From positions 29,660,168 to 29,724,167 of the forward strand of contig NC_092569.1 of NCBI RefSeq assembly GCF_037975245.1: DNA of 64,000 nt. Reading direction: 5' to 3'. Position numbers and translations under genes: made by a program. A model generated the notes under the pieces. That model was not told the origin of the DNA. It saw nothing but the letters and a program-made list of their open reading frames with translations, and made no database searches. The first letter of the stretch is position 1, and the number at the start of each line of letters is the position of its first letter. Source of the DNA: Apostichopus japonicus. Lineage: Eukaryota > Echinodermata > Holothuroidea > Aspidochirotida > Stichopodidae. Shown piece by piece: positions 19,001-29,148 of the stretch.

Positions 19001-21972
19001 ACAAGGAAGTAATTGTCGGCTTACTCCGAACATCCGATCAACGCAACTCTAAAACGTAACGATTAATTCGGTACAAAGTTAACCTGTACAAGATACAAGA
19101 GAACATCGATTTAGTATTAGAAGAATTATCAGAGTAACTGTTAAACAGTTTGGATGTTTACATTGTAATATTAAAAGAAACCACTGGCAAAAGTTACATC
19201 GTTCTCATTCAACAGTACCGTTATTGTAAGATATTTGGAACTACATGAAACATCTAAACGCTACTGGATCATACTCTGCTTCACTTATAACCAGTAAAGT
19301 TCTCTCGACAAATAACTTTATTATATTCACGAATGTTGCATTTTTCTTTCTTTTATATGTCAATATTTCCATTGGCTTTGATAAACCAATTTGGAAGATA
19401 ACAATAGCTAAACAAGAACAAAATGAAACACCATAAATTTCTTCTTCTCTTTCCCCTACCTTCTGATTGACTCCTTACGCCAGCAACGGCCACCTGCATA
19501 TTACAGAAATGAATAAAGATTGAATAACAAAAGAATAAAGAGGGAGAATAAGTACTCATCAGCAAAATGAATTGGCTAATACGGTAAGGAAAACCGGTGT
19601 TGACAATACGCAAAATTGGGACGACATCACAGACTTGACACATTAATCGTTTCATTTAATTTACAACATTTTTCTCCGCTTATGGCTTATGTTGGGTATG
19701 AAAAACCTCGCTTAAAGGTGATGATATAAGTCAAACATGAACGCCTTATTTTAGCCTAATTTATCTCTAAGAGATGTACTCCATACTATTTACGATGTTT
19801 TTCTTAAACATAGTAACACTTTGTAAGGGAAATAATGCCTTAATAAAACAAAAATGAACATAGTAACACTTTGTATGGGAAATAATGTCTCAATATAACA
19901 ACCGAAATGATACAAGTGAAAAGTCTCTGTATTTACTATACATTTGTAAGTTCATTACTTTATTTAGGGAGTCAACTTAATAGTGTTCGGTTATATGTGC
20001 ATTGAATCACTTAGAGGAAAATATTGTAAATGTGGGGATACAGCGCGGGTCAAGGCTCTTAGCCGACAGTACAAGACTAATCTTATTGAGATCTACATAT
20101 GTTTCTATTCTTATTAATGATTAACTTTAGTCCTAATGGTTCCGGAAGATTTCTAAGTGGGCTATCCGCAGAGCACCTCACAGTCTCGGAATGCCACATG
20201 TCACATTTTAATTCCGAAACGCTAGTTGCTCTATAAAGTCACTTGTTGGCTTCCGGAATAATTGCCAACGTGTGTAGCGTTCCAAAGGACAATCGCAAAT
20301 GGATGTTGTACCTCTAAATTACCAGTTACAGTAAATTGAACCAATGTAGGTAGACTACTTCTCCTTTCACGACTGAGAATACTGATACTTGAGCAAACCT
20401 AACCTTATCTGTGACATTTCAAAAAGCTCTCTGAAATATTCACTTTGTAATTGGATGGATTTCAAAGCGCATTTTTAATGTTTCAAATATTATAAATGGA
20501 CTTCCAATTAATTGTTTCAGTAGAGCAGGGTTGGGCAAACTACAGCCCGCGGGCCACATGCGGCCCGCCTGTGATTTTTTTGCAGCCCGTGAGATGTCTC
20601 AAGAAAAAGAAAAAATATCAATCTATTTTACATCATCACAAAAAAACGAGGTAGCTGCTTAGAATTAAAGTTTTTTTGCGAATACAGATTAAGTTCACAC
20701 ACCTATTGCTTAAAAGTCCTCGGAATCAAAGGTTTGAAAACAACAGCAGGTCGATGGTTAGGTGCGGCCCAGTCAAGTTTTCACTCCTTATATCTGGCCC
20801 ATTCATTCAAAAAGGTTGCCCACCCCGCAGTAGAGCCTAATTAAAGATTACATAATTGTTTTTGGTATATATAATCATTTGACACACTGCCTTGACCTTT
20901 TCGTTTTTACATGGCTACATACACAATCAAAGAGAAACAGGAATTTTTCCTTCGCGGAAGAAAAAGTGATAGTTGTTCCTTGATACAACACATTGTCCAG
21001 TCATGCGAATATTAGAACACAAACGTTTCGCTATGGATAAACTGCCTGTGTTTGATATTCGAAATTGGAACCGGTCAAACAACAAATAAAACATAAACTG
21101 ACAAATGGCTGTTGGGTAAAGTTCGCGTCTATGCATTTTATTACATTCATTAAAGAGAAACGATCAAGAATGAAGACTTGACGATACTATTTATGATAAA
21201 TGTAGATGATACGGCAGAATCTGTCATGTCACAAAGAAGGAAAATATATGAAACAGTGACATTATCGCAATCGATAATTACGGTTATTGGCTAAGGGATA
21301 CAGTGTTCATTCAGTTTTCTGAATTGTGTTTCAAACTTGGTTGGAATGTGTTCATAGTGATTTCCATCAGCTTTTTCGGTGTCCTTGTGAATGTAGCACT
21401 GATAATTTATTCAGACCGAGTCAGGGACCACAGTGAAAATAAGTCTGCCGGACAGACTTTTCTGTGCTATCCTTGCACCATGTGTCTTGTTTTGTCTTTG
21501 TAGTTTGGTGGGAAATAAATCAATTTAGGACATGAAAATGTACATAGGTTCTTGCTTAGTTACTAGAAATTATAAACCGTCGGACAGTACGAATTTTTCA
21601 AGCTGCTTAATCCAAAGAATAACAAAAACAAGAATTGCACGTAAAGTTCCTATTAAGTTGTTCTGTTGTACGAGCGTATTTAAAAATTGTTAGGAATGTT
21701 ATGGCAAGAGTTGTATCTCACCTCGTTTTTTGTTCTCGAATAACGTCTAAATATTAGAGAACAAAAATATTTTACTTAAACTATGTTCTCTTTACCAAAC
21801 AAACAAAGTTGCCATGTATAAGCCAAAATATCATTCCAACAGCAGCAGTAGAGAGTCGAATGCAATAAGACTTATGTTCGGAATGACTTACCATTTCTGA
21901 TCCAAGTGAATTCCATAACATAAAAATTGTCAAAATGATTTGACAAAGTTGTCTACCTCGAAGTTTTCCCAT
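12750..21972 (-). CDS. Gene B: secreted half-FReD / TIL / EGF-like / FReD protein, eight exons
   Basis: Predicted secreted protein of about 550 aa, joined from exons 21892-21972, 21722-21746, 16484-16656, 15549-15813, 15096-15307, 14497-14805, 14108-14369 and 12750-13078. All introns are GT-AG and all exon phases agree. Domain order: signal peptide (1 to about 24), short linker, first half of a fibrinogen-related domain (about 46-181), TIL domain (about 187-245), EGF-like domain (about 262-310), complete second FReD (about 312-551). FReDs in ficolins, tenascins and angiopoietins bind carbohydrates or proteins through their C-terminal P subdomain, which only the second copy has. Its calcium-site motif THDRDND is present. 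Oddities: a cysteine-rich insertion in FReD2 and a frameshift eight codons from the expected end. A pattern-recognition or matrix role is inference; the domain calls are firm, exon 2 less so. Confidence 0.85.
13079..14107 (-). other. Gene B intron 7
   Basis: About 1.03 kb between the middle and C-terminal FReD exons. Open frames near 13,818-14,122 on both strands have no domain. No transposon was recognised. Confidence 0.6.
14108..14369 (-). CDS. Gene B exon 7: middle of second FReD
   Basis: 262 bases, phase 0 to phase 1. It encodes FLQRRSSASVDVYRTWDEYK, then NGFEHPSRDHWLGNDYI and FSITNEADNYRLSVGSFSGN, the standard FReD core. Acceptor TCTATGCGTGTAG. The donor is GTTTGT, a weak but usable site. 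Confidence 0.87.
14497..14805 (-). CDS. Gene B exon 6: EGF-like domain and start of second FReD
   Basis: 309 bases, phase 0 at both ends, acceptor TTTTCAAATTAG and donor GTGAGT. The first part is cysteine-rich (SCTGRFTCRNN; RCSDDATCDARDG; ICQCIDGYEGDGVTC), ending in a clear EGF-like pattern. It continues without an intron into a FReD start: MDCYDLYVDG, GVYTIYPDGW, AYCEMTSNGGGWT. Fusion of EGF and FReD start in one exon differs from the first FReD, where the start has its own exon. Confidence 0.87.
15096..15307 (-). CDS. Gene B exon 5: TIL (trypsin-inhibitor-like cysteine-rich) domain
   Basis: 212 bases, phase 1 to phase 0, acceptor TTTCTCCCTAG. The peptide runs EWCPRNEIFSSETCERSC, then DTC, KCVCVGDFLIQGAACI and RSQCNC, giving ten cysteines with the TIL spacing (C..NE....C...C...C......CxC..G.....G..CI....CxC). 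TIL domains occur in serine protease inhibitors and in von Willebrand/mucin-type assemblies, where they are structural. Which applies here cannot be told. The donor (CTAACT then GTCAGT) is acceptable but not strong. Confidence 0.85.
15549..15813 (-). CDS. Gene B exon 4: middle of first fibrinogen-related domain
   Basis: 265 bases, phase 0 to phase 1, acceptor TCTACTCCAG and donor GTAAGT. It encodes the conserved VLQRR opening, NRTWEAFKNGFG, EFWIGNDKIAFLTNQ and the strand ending IGAYSETG. The gene D exon at 63,406-63,670 is exactly the same length and phase. The next exon is not the FReD C-terminal exon but a TIL domain, so this FReD lacks its P subdomain. Confidence 0.93.
15814..16483 (-). 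other. Gene B intron 3, with TA tract, SINE head and GT-rich tract
   Basis: Contains an imperfect TA/CATA tract at about 15,868-15,945, a tRNA-like SINE head at about 16,015-16,075 ('tagcttagctggttaccatgt', 'gtccgcatataaagcgga') and a GT/GTAT-rich run at about 16,075-16,120. A 60-codon minus frame at 16,193-16,375 has no recognisable domain and no splice context. Confidence 0.55.
16484..16656 (-). CDS. Gene B exon 3: start of first fibrinogen-related domain
   Basis: 173 bases entered in phase 1 and left in phase 0, with a good acceptor (GGGTTTCTCGCAG) and donor GTAAGC. It encodes the FReD start: YPRDCKEV, a central GVYFIQPD and the hallmark AYCDNDLDNGGWT. The gene D exon at 61,830-62,005 has the same boundaries and phase. 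Confidence 0.9.
17729..17737 (+). promoter_or_regulatory. Consensus TATA box, antisense to gene B
   Basis: TATAAATAG, followed by a locally G+C-rich stretch ('gcctcgacctcctggagcgc') at the distance of a start site. There is no recognised gene directly downstream on the plus strand apart from the weak frame at 18,518. A chance match is possible. Confidence 0.3.
18518..18868 (+). pseudogene. Possible decayed coding segment, family unknown
   Basis: A plus-strand frame (18,518-18,760) with protein-like composition (FFGQFISSKQLYHKFTRSLR; VSGHLDTDEILTLSMETDVD) seems to continue in a second frame (PPTNENLKSDEFESTSKNDS, ending ISPQRCH at about 18,872), as if by one frameshift. I do not recognise a domain. 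It lies antisense inside gene B's long intron and could be a transposon remnant or chance. Confidence 0.25.
19809..19905. repeat. 49-bp tandem duplication
   Basis: CATAGTAACACTTTGTA occurs at about 19,809 and 19,858, and both copies continue 'gggaaataatg'. Two copies, slightly diverged. Confidence 0.7.
20526..20827. mobile_element. hAT-type MITE with 8-bp target-site duplication
   Basis: Begins CAGGGTTGGGCAAACTACAG and ends GTTGCCCACCCCG, an imperfect terminal inverted repeat. It is flanked by the perfect 8-bp duplication CAGTAGAG (20,518-20,525 and 20,828-20,835). 'cccgcgggcc...tgcggcccgc' near the left end is the subterminal motif common to hAT MITEs in many animals. At 302 bp it has no transposase frame. 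Confidence 0.9.
21722..21746 (-). CDS. Gene B exon 2: 25-nt microexon (proposed)
   Basis: A pyrimidine-rich acceptor (TTGTTCTCTAATATTTAG) precedes 25 bases coding TLFENKKR plus one base, then donor GTGAGA. Exon 1 ends in phase 0 and exon 3 must be entered in phase 1, so an intervening exon of length 1 mod 3 is required; 25 nt fits. The spliced codon at the next junction is GAT (Asp). In gene D a 37-nt exon (also 1 mod 3) sits in the equivalent place. Transcript evidence would settle it. Confidence 0.5.
21892..21972 (-). CDS. Gene B exon 1: signal peptide
   Basis: Twenty-seven codons from ATG at 21,970-21,972 encode a basic start (MGKLRGRQ), a hydrophobic core (IILTIFMLW) and a polar end (NSLGSEM), followed by donor GTAAGT. 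It ends in phase 0. The orphan exon at 6313-6393 has the same length and ending, which supports this start. Confidence 0.75.
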
Positions 21973-23545
21973 TATTTTGAAACAGTAACTAAACTTGTGA
22001 CAGAGATGTTCGAAAAGACCATTACGAAGAGTAAGGAAATGATAACCACATAGAAACTTTATGTCAACGTATAACTGACGGTGATGCCAGAAATAGTACG
22101 GATGTTCGTAGGATCCATAACAATGCATTGTATCAATAATAGTTATTGTGTAAGGTCTATAACGCAATGATATATATGATAAAGACATGGCTAAAATTAT
22201 TTACAGTTAATGGCTGTATCGGATTCTAATTTAACAAAAAAATAGCGTTCATTGTATGACTTCAAATAGAAAATATATTATAAAAGTTTCTCCCTATTGT
22301 GGTTATGGTTAAAATATTAATCATTTTTTTTTGCCTTTTTTTTCGTTTTGAACCATCGTCCAAGATCGGTTAGAAAATTATACCTATTGGCGTCACCTTC
22401 TTATGTTAATGATATCTTCAGTGAACGTATTGTTTTTCTTGGCATTGATCTCTTTCACTGACAAGTGATGTCGTACGAGGAGGAAGCTGGAACTATTTTC
22501 CCTCTATGGCTTATATATTTATTTTATATGTACTTGTATATTAGTTTCTTGTACGTTGTTTAAAGCCTCCCATTCACTTGAAAGCAAAAACGAAATAAGT
22601 GTTCATTTTGAACGTCTGTTCCATCTCATCCACACTCTTCAATGCCCATACTACTTTGATATTGAATGTCGTTACATATTACCGATAGAGATACAATATT
22701 ATAAATCATGTCTCTCCCACAAAATACTGTGTATACCGTGTAAATAAAACTACATTTATCTACATATTAATACAGTTTTCACAATAACATGCAGGAATTA
22801 ATGTTATATCCTGTGACAAGCAAAGATCAAACGTTCATTAAGATATATTAATCACTATAAACAAACAGAAAATGGTATCGGTTATTAAGGTTTACGAATC
22901 CTCATCGATCAATGTAAATATTAAGATTGTAGGTCAATTAATATCAATATATGTGGTTGCGACGGTGATTGAGGTGAAGGTCAACGGAAATGCTGAAATT
23001 AACCAAAAAATTACTTTAGCTTTAACTCTAATAGGATGCGTTGGATGGTATGGTAACTGGTTTAATTCTTTAAAAGAAAGAGTTGGACATTGAATGTGGG
23101 CAATTTTGGGAAGATTTCATTTTTCCAACATATCTGGTACGCGAGTACTTTTATTAAGGCATGGCACGAGTATGAGTAACGTTAGTTGATCTAATCACAC
23201 TCTCAAAGGAAAGAAACACACTGTTAGTAATTGAACACTTTGAAAGGATGCAACGTTGCTATATTTGAAAAGTTTTTTGACGCACATTTTTTTTTTTAAA
23301 TGTATTCTGAGTAAAGACGTATAAAGGAAAAGAACGCACGTCAAGGAATACAGCAATAACAGAGATGTTCTTATCACATAGTAGTGTGTTCTGAATTGCA
23401 TATGAAATCAAAGGTATCACAATAATTACTTTGAAAAAGACTTTTAATTGTTCAAATCAACATTCCACTATACACATGAAATATAATACAAAAGAGTCAC
23501 AAATAACACATATTGTACACGTAATACACACAATGTTAGCTACAT
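21973..23545. other. Gene B 5' flank and intergenic sequence
   Basis: The first ~170 bases are related to the flank of the orphan exon at 6313-6393. No clear TATA box was identified. A 73-codon plus frame at 22,872-23,093 has no recognisable domain. Nothing else was seen. Confidence 0.45.
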
Positions 23546-23549
23546 TGTG

Positions 23550-23735
23550 CCGTGGCCGAGTGGATATAAGCGGTGGCATTTGAAGCAATAAGGCAAGGTG
23601 GGTTTTTCATCAAGAGCAATCTACAGTTTTCCCATCTGAAATGACTTTTTAAATTGTAAAGGTTCCAAATTTTAGTTAAAATGTTGAATTAGAAGCCACC
23701 CAACGGGTAAGTTGTAATCTATATCATATAGCTAT
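23550..23735 (+). mobile_element. tRNA-derived SINE, internally deleted copy
   Basis: Starts 'gtgccgtggccgagtgg', the A-box region of a tRNA-Leu/Ser-like head, and carries the same body as the copy at 28,438 ('gtttttcatcaagagcaat', 'atgttgaattagaagccaccc'). The B-box part of the head is missing by an internal deletion, so it could not be transcribed by RNA polymerase III. Confidence 0.8.
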
Positions 23736-23767
23736 TATGTGCTTTTCCCACGTTTGTTATGCTTAAT

Positions 23768-24400
23768 AAAGGCATTGAAGACTCGCCCAAACCGCATGCT
23801 GCGCTCTAAAAAATGTTAACTTTCCGTTGGTTGCAAGTGAAGTCTTGTTGCTACAACATGCAGACAGTAATGAAACGTGATACCTTGTTATCTTTTATCT
23901 AGACCTGAGATGTCCATCGCTGCTATGCACACCGTGTGTGTTGTGGGTATTGACCGTAGATATATGTACTGACTGTACACTAGTGTCTAATTACCGACGG
24001 TAGCAAGCTGTGTGTGTATTTTCTGGGATCTAAGGTGGTGTCTAACACTCCTGTAACACCTCATTCGAAACTAGGTCAGATTACAAGCATGAGACGTTTC
24101 TTTGTGCGCGAGTCTTCACACCCTTTAAGTTTTTTTTTGTTGCAGTTTCTGAAACAATATCAGCAGATTGCCCGAATTTTCACGGAAATATCTTGCTGGG
24201 AGGAGGTGACTGAAGAACCCCTCGCCCGCCTGCGATTTTTTTTCCCAAACAGGTTTGCAATAACGGAGTTTTCAGCCAATCAGATTGCTCGTGACGTCAG
24301 CATAAATAAAAGCCATCGCTTGGAAGTTCGAAGACATATACTGGGTTACACACTGAGTCTAGTTAAGGGGTTTCCCTTCCAACGCCCTAACTTTACTTTT
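23768..24400 (+). repeat. Dispersed repeat, copy 1 (shared part 23,768-24,130)
   Basis: About 360 bases match 37,586-37,932, from AAAGGCATTGAAGACTCGC to 'gagtcttcacaccctttaag', in the same orientation. The left edge is sharp. The sequence beyond 24,130 is unique to this copy and ends in a promoter-like module. A plus frame at 24,014-24,421 spans the shared part and is a shadow of the repeat. The element class is unknown. Confidence 0.8.
24276..24312 (+). promoter_or_regulatory. CCAAT - CRE - TATA-like promoter module
   Basis: CCAAT (24,276-24,280), the palindromic CRE TGACGTCA (24,292-24,299) and ATAAATAAAAG (24,302-24,312) occur in that order. The downstream sequence 'gccatcgcttggaagttcg' would hold a start site. 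No protein gene is recognised downstream. It could serve a noncoding transcript or the repeat itself. Confidence 0.4.
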
Positions 24401-24864
24401 AATGCTTGGATTACATGTTGACCTCACTTATGATACATACGCTACCTTCTATTTGGTTCGTGTTTACGTTATCCACGATTCGTGAGCCATTCTATTGAAA
24501 TCAGAATTCGTTTCGTGGAATGGGTAGGCCTACACTAAAAGCAACTTCACGACGCGAGTTCACAAGTCATGAGTGAATATACGCAAAACAGTATAGTGTG
24601 ATATATTTCCGTCACTGCACTGTGTACAGAGTTTAATGCTTGGATTACATGTTGACCTCACTTATGATACATACGCTACCTTCTATTTGGTTCGTGTTTA
24701 CGTTATCCACGATTCGTGAGCCGTTCTATTGAAATCAGAATTCGTTTCGTGGAATGGTATGCCTACACTAAAAGAAACTTCACGACGCGAGTCTTGAGTA
24801 AATATACGCAAAACAGTATAGTGTTTAGTATGATATATTTCCGTCACTGCACTGTGTACAGAGT
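24399..24864. repeat. 233-bp tandem duplication
   Basis: TTTAATGCTTGGATTACATG begins copy 1 at 24,399 and copy 2 at 24,632, and both run to 'cactgcactgtgtacagag'. Identity is high with a few small indels, so the duplication is fairly recent. The first copy starts at the end of the preceding repeat. Confidence 0.9.
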
Positions 24865-26927
24865 TATTATACATATAGGCCTACAGCGCATGTGTGATGT
24901 ACCCTGTACGAAACTTTCACTGTGCGATGTTATCGATTATACAGAAAACTTCGATCAAAGTAGATCATACAATACAAGTGTGCTAAATATGTCTAAACCA
25001 ATTCCAAACATATCTAAATATATATATACGAAAAGCTACGGGTAATTTTGAACGGATATATATCTTCGTTGCAACAAATGGATGCAGAACCTCGAAGTGA
25101 AGGTTTTATATGGTGATGACGTAACTTTTCCGACCATCATGAACGACTATTTACGCACACTTGCAAACCTGTTTGGGGAAAAAAATTCGCCGCCCGCCTC
25201 CTATACCTACGATCCAGAGCATAACGTATAACAGATTTGTAGCCCATATCAGTTTCGAAACTCATTCTAAGTTACCAAGTGATTTTGGGTGATTGTGTGT
25301 GTGTTTGTGTGTGTGTCATATAACTAAAGAAATGCTCTTCATAATGACAAAATGACTTCCAAAGAACTTATATTAGTCTTGTGTCGTAGGAGCATTAAAT
25401 TTGGTCCCACTGTTGTAGATAAAATCCTTTACAATATCTTATGTCTGAAATGCTCCTTTAAGAAATCAGAGATAATAACGTCGGATTCTCTGTGCAGTAC
25501 TCATTGTAAAAAGTGTCTATATGAACGTAATATTTTGAATTGTAATCCTGTTGTTACTTGCTATCTAATTAAAACTAGAGATTAAAACCGTTGACTAATA
25601 TATCCATAAAGATTAACAATTCTGCTTAATATCGAGTTATCATAATTGTTTTTACTCTGACAAAGAGTAATATAGCCTAAAGTTGATTTTTGATCGGTTA
25701 ATTCCGGTTACTCGACAATCATATCCTGTTATAACTATGTTTACATAATAATTGTAGAGCATTCGGCTTCGGCTTGCTATACCTAAAATATCCATCGATA
25801 GACCAGTTTAACTAATGAAAACACCGCTCTATCAGTCTAATCTAATAAGCACATGTTAAGAGATTTTGTTTGAACATACTTCATAAAGGGGTTTGAAAAA
25901 TATGATGGTCAGGCAATTGTGTGGAGACGGCAAATATTGTACGGTATATCTTAAACTAGCTGCCTGTGCTGTATAAATACAAATAGCTTGTATACATTAA
26001 AACAGTAGAAAACAGTAATGCCCGGCCAACTTTATGACTTATTTCTGATAAAGTTGTTTGGTGACAAATACTTCCTTCTACTCTACCTACTATTCAACAA
26101 AAAATGCAAGTTTTGACTAAATTGATTGTCAGTCAGGCCTATGATTTTCTATAATAGTTTTCCCTAACACGCTTCATCAATTGTTTACCTTTACTAGAAA
26201 AAACGAGGACAGCGGCATTGTACTTCCTAACAGGATACGCATTTTCGGGAATCACAATTTGCCCTTCGCACGCTATAAGTATAATAAACAAGAGCAGCAA
26301 AGCTCAGCTAAGCTTCTATTTGAGAAACTTGTTTTGATTGGCAATAGTTCGAAACAGTCTATCCACTTGTCTGTGCGAATAATATATGACATATAGGTGG
26401 GATAAAGTTGTCTTCTCCTTTCCTCCCATCTCCCTTTTCCTTGCCCCATGCTCCTTCTTAGCAGACATAGTTTGGTACCAATGTTAGAAAGTTGTAAACA
26501 TCTGTTTTGGCAACAACAAAAAAGACATAAAGATAAACGTATGTTTTATTATTTTTCATTGAAATAAACAATGATAACAGTTTAAAATAAATTTGAAAAT
26601 TCAAATGGCTATAACAACCGATAAGTTGTGTTCTTGAGTACATAAAATGCTGAGCTACCTTTGTAGTATATTTAAACCAGAATGCAAAATTGTTAGATGA
26701 ATGACTGCATCGTAACAGGTATGCGCAAATGTTATCTTTGTTAGATATTATGAACAAGTTTTGTTTACACTAGTTCTGCAGATACTGTTAACCATCGTTG
26801 AATTTCGACCTTCACAAAAATTAATACATTTATACTCAGAATGACACCGTCTCATTGAAGTAGGATACTTGTCAATGTAACATTTCCTCAGCTATGGTGG
26901 TCACTACGTTTACACATTTGAGCCAGT

Positions 26928-26962
26928 TGACGTCACATGACTTTGGCCTTAACTTATAAAGG
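26928..26962 (+). promoter_or_regulatory. CRE plus TATA promoter-like site
   Basis: TGACGTCA (26,928-26,935), overlapped by CACATG, is followed 20 bases later by TATAAAGG (26,955-26,962). No downstream gene was recognised on the plus strand. The spacing is right for a core promoter. Confidence 0.4.
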
Positions 26963-28437
26963 GGTCCGTCCAACTCAGAATGGGTTACCTACATGTTACC
27001 GTTCTTGAGGTAAGGTAGGTACAAGGGTTTCACTGTTTTATCCTGTTGAATTCAGATGACTCTTGACCTCCAATAAAGTCAGTAAGGTCCCTATCTAATA
27101 TGGGTAAGCTACATGCAAAGTATAAGGGTTGCCAATAATACACGTTTAGAGATATGGGTGTTACAAGAAGGCAGCACATGCACACACACACACCAAAACC
27201 TACACACGAGCCGTTTACATACGGCTCTGCAGATATATACGGCTCTGCATATTCATACTCTCACACACATTACTTATTACTAGGGATAAGCTATACCCCA
27301 TTGCTAAAACAAAGAACCAATAGGACATGCACTTCGTAGTTTTCATTCATGCGATAGTAGAACGAAAACGTAGAAAACGTATTCCTCTGCTAAATCTGCT
27401 AAAATGTTGTGGAAATCACGCTTTGAATTTTGCTGACCCAACATTGCTCACGAAAATTGCACCCATACAATAATAGACATACCTGCAACTTGTTTACAAT
27501 CGATGTACCGCAGAGAAACGTTAACCAGTAGAAATAGGAATCGGCTCCAAAAGTGCTGGTTATTCTCACATGTCGTATTCTACACACAAACTGTGGAAAA
27601 ATTCAAATTGCCAAACTGCCAAGTAGTCATTTTACGGAAAATGACATCGAACTAGATAGGAAGTCTGAATAACAAGTAAATATTTGACTTGATCGGGTGG
27701 AATTATTTCCCAAAAGGACGGGGAAATTTAAGGAGGAAGACATTTGCTACACTCACACCAAAACGGATATCCCGGTCATGAATACTGACAAGTCGAAAAA
27801 AAAATCATGACCATTGCATATGATCTTTGGCCTACATTTCATCATGAGTAAAAACCCTGCTTTTGGCACTCACATGACGACAAAAATATGTTTCCCGAAC
27901 AACTTTGGTTCACCAGCATTCAAACGTTATATCCGCAACATTTCAACGGTTTTGGACAAACACTATATAGGAGGAGTAGCACTTTATTACGTTTTCGGAA
28001 AATGACCTCCCGTGACCTTCAAATGACCTTCAAATATACAAAATAATTTGAAACAAATTTAACTTACATAAACCACTGACGAAATTTCAGCCAAATCGAA
28101 TAGAAAATTACGACATGATTGTCATTCAAAGACGGTGACAAAACGTGACAGAATTTCGGCAGAATCGCACGATCGCTATAGCACATCGGAAAGCTTTCAG
28201 CTGAGCTAAAAATAAGTTTGCAGCTTGTGAATAGGACAACGCAAACCTTTGTAGTACATCCGGGTCATGGTGAAGTAATCTTATTATGCATTCCATTATA
28301 AACACGACCTTACAGATCCCTAACTTGTTTTCTTTTTAGCAACAATTTACAAATTTAATCGAATCTATTTTGGTTTTAATTTCTTTTACTTAGATGTCTG
28401 AGGTTGGGAATAACCTCTGGTTACTTGAACTATTAAC

Positions 28438-28710
28438 CGGTGCCGTGGCCGAGTGGATAAAGGTGGTGGCATTTTAATCAATGAGGCTTAGCGATCGGGA
28501 GGTTCCGGGTTCGATACCCGGCTAGGTTATAGTAAGGTGAGTTTTTCATCCAAGAGCAATCAACGGTTTTTCCATTCTGAAATGACTTTCTAAATTAAAA
28601 TGAATCCTAATTTGAGTTAAAATGTTGAATTGGAAGCCACCCGACGTGTAAGCTGTTATCCATAAGCCCTTGCGGACTTCGGATGTGTATTTCAACAAGT
28701 AATTATCCTT
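28438..28710 (+). mobile_element. tRNA-derived SINE with intact A and B boxes
   Basis: The head begins GTGCCGTGGCCGAGTGG (A box) and contains GGGTTCGATACCCGGC (B box about 28,508-28,523), a tRNA-Leu/Ser-like arrangement. An unrelated body shared with 23,550-23,735 follows. It interrupts the upstream segmental duplication at the point where the other copy (about 34,620) is uninterrupted, so it inserted after the duplication. Confidence 0.85.
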
Positions 28711-29148
28711 TTATTCAACTTGATACAAATTAAAATTAAGAACGAACTAATCAACCACCACATTAAAAAAAATGAATTCCATGTATGTCCCTGTTACTAT
28801 AAACAGTGTGTAATATGTAACTATACTGTAGATATGTAGTAATGTTTAATTACATATCAAAATACTCGGATACACAATGATGGTGTATAAAGATATCCAG
28901 ACTATACCAGTCGATCCAACTTGAACACTATACATAACGTATAAGTGTCTATATGAACGTAATATTTTGATTTGAAATCCTGTTTATATTATTATCTTTA
29001 AGATTAACACTTCTGCGTAATATCGAATAATCATTTTTTTTTTTACTTATATGAATGAAGTTTACTGTACAAATATTTTGTAGATTTTATAAAGATTACG
29101 AAATAAAAACATAAACAATGAAAAATTGAACCCAAATTATTAGAAATA

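Larger units (their letters stand above)
16657..21721 (-). other. Gene B intron 2 (about 5.1 kb) with repeats and a hAT MITE
   Basis: Long intron between the proposed microexon and the first FReD exon. It holds a short direct-repeat patch of 'gcttacattaatca' units (about 16,795-16,900), a C-run near 17,559, a possible decayed coding block (18,518-18,868), a 49-bp tandem repeat (19,809-19,905) and a hAT MITE (20,526-20,827). The rest is unremarkable AT-rich sequence. Confidence 0.5.

Noticed and set aside
24014-24421. 135-codon plus frame sharing about 40 residues with a frame at 37,773-38,147
   Set aside because: The sharing is explained by the dispersed repeat; beyond the repeat the frames have nothing in common.
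28438-28530. tRNA-like sequence with A and B boxes
   Set aside because: It heads a longer repeat with a second copy at 23,550, so it is a SINE, not a tRNA gene.
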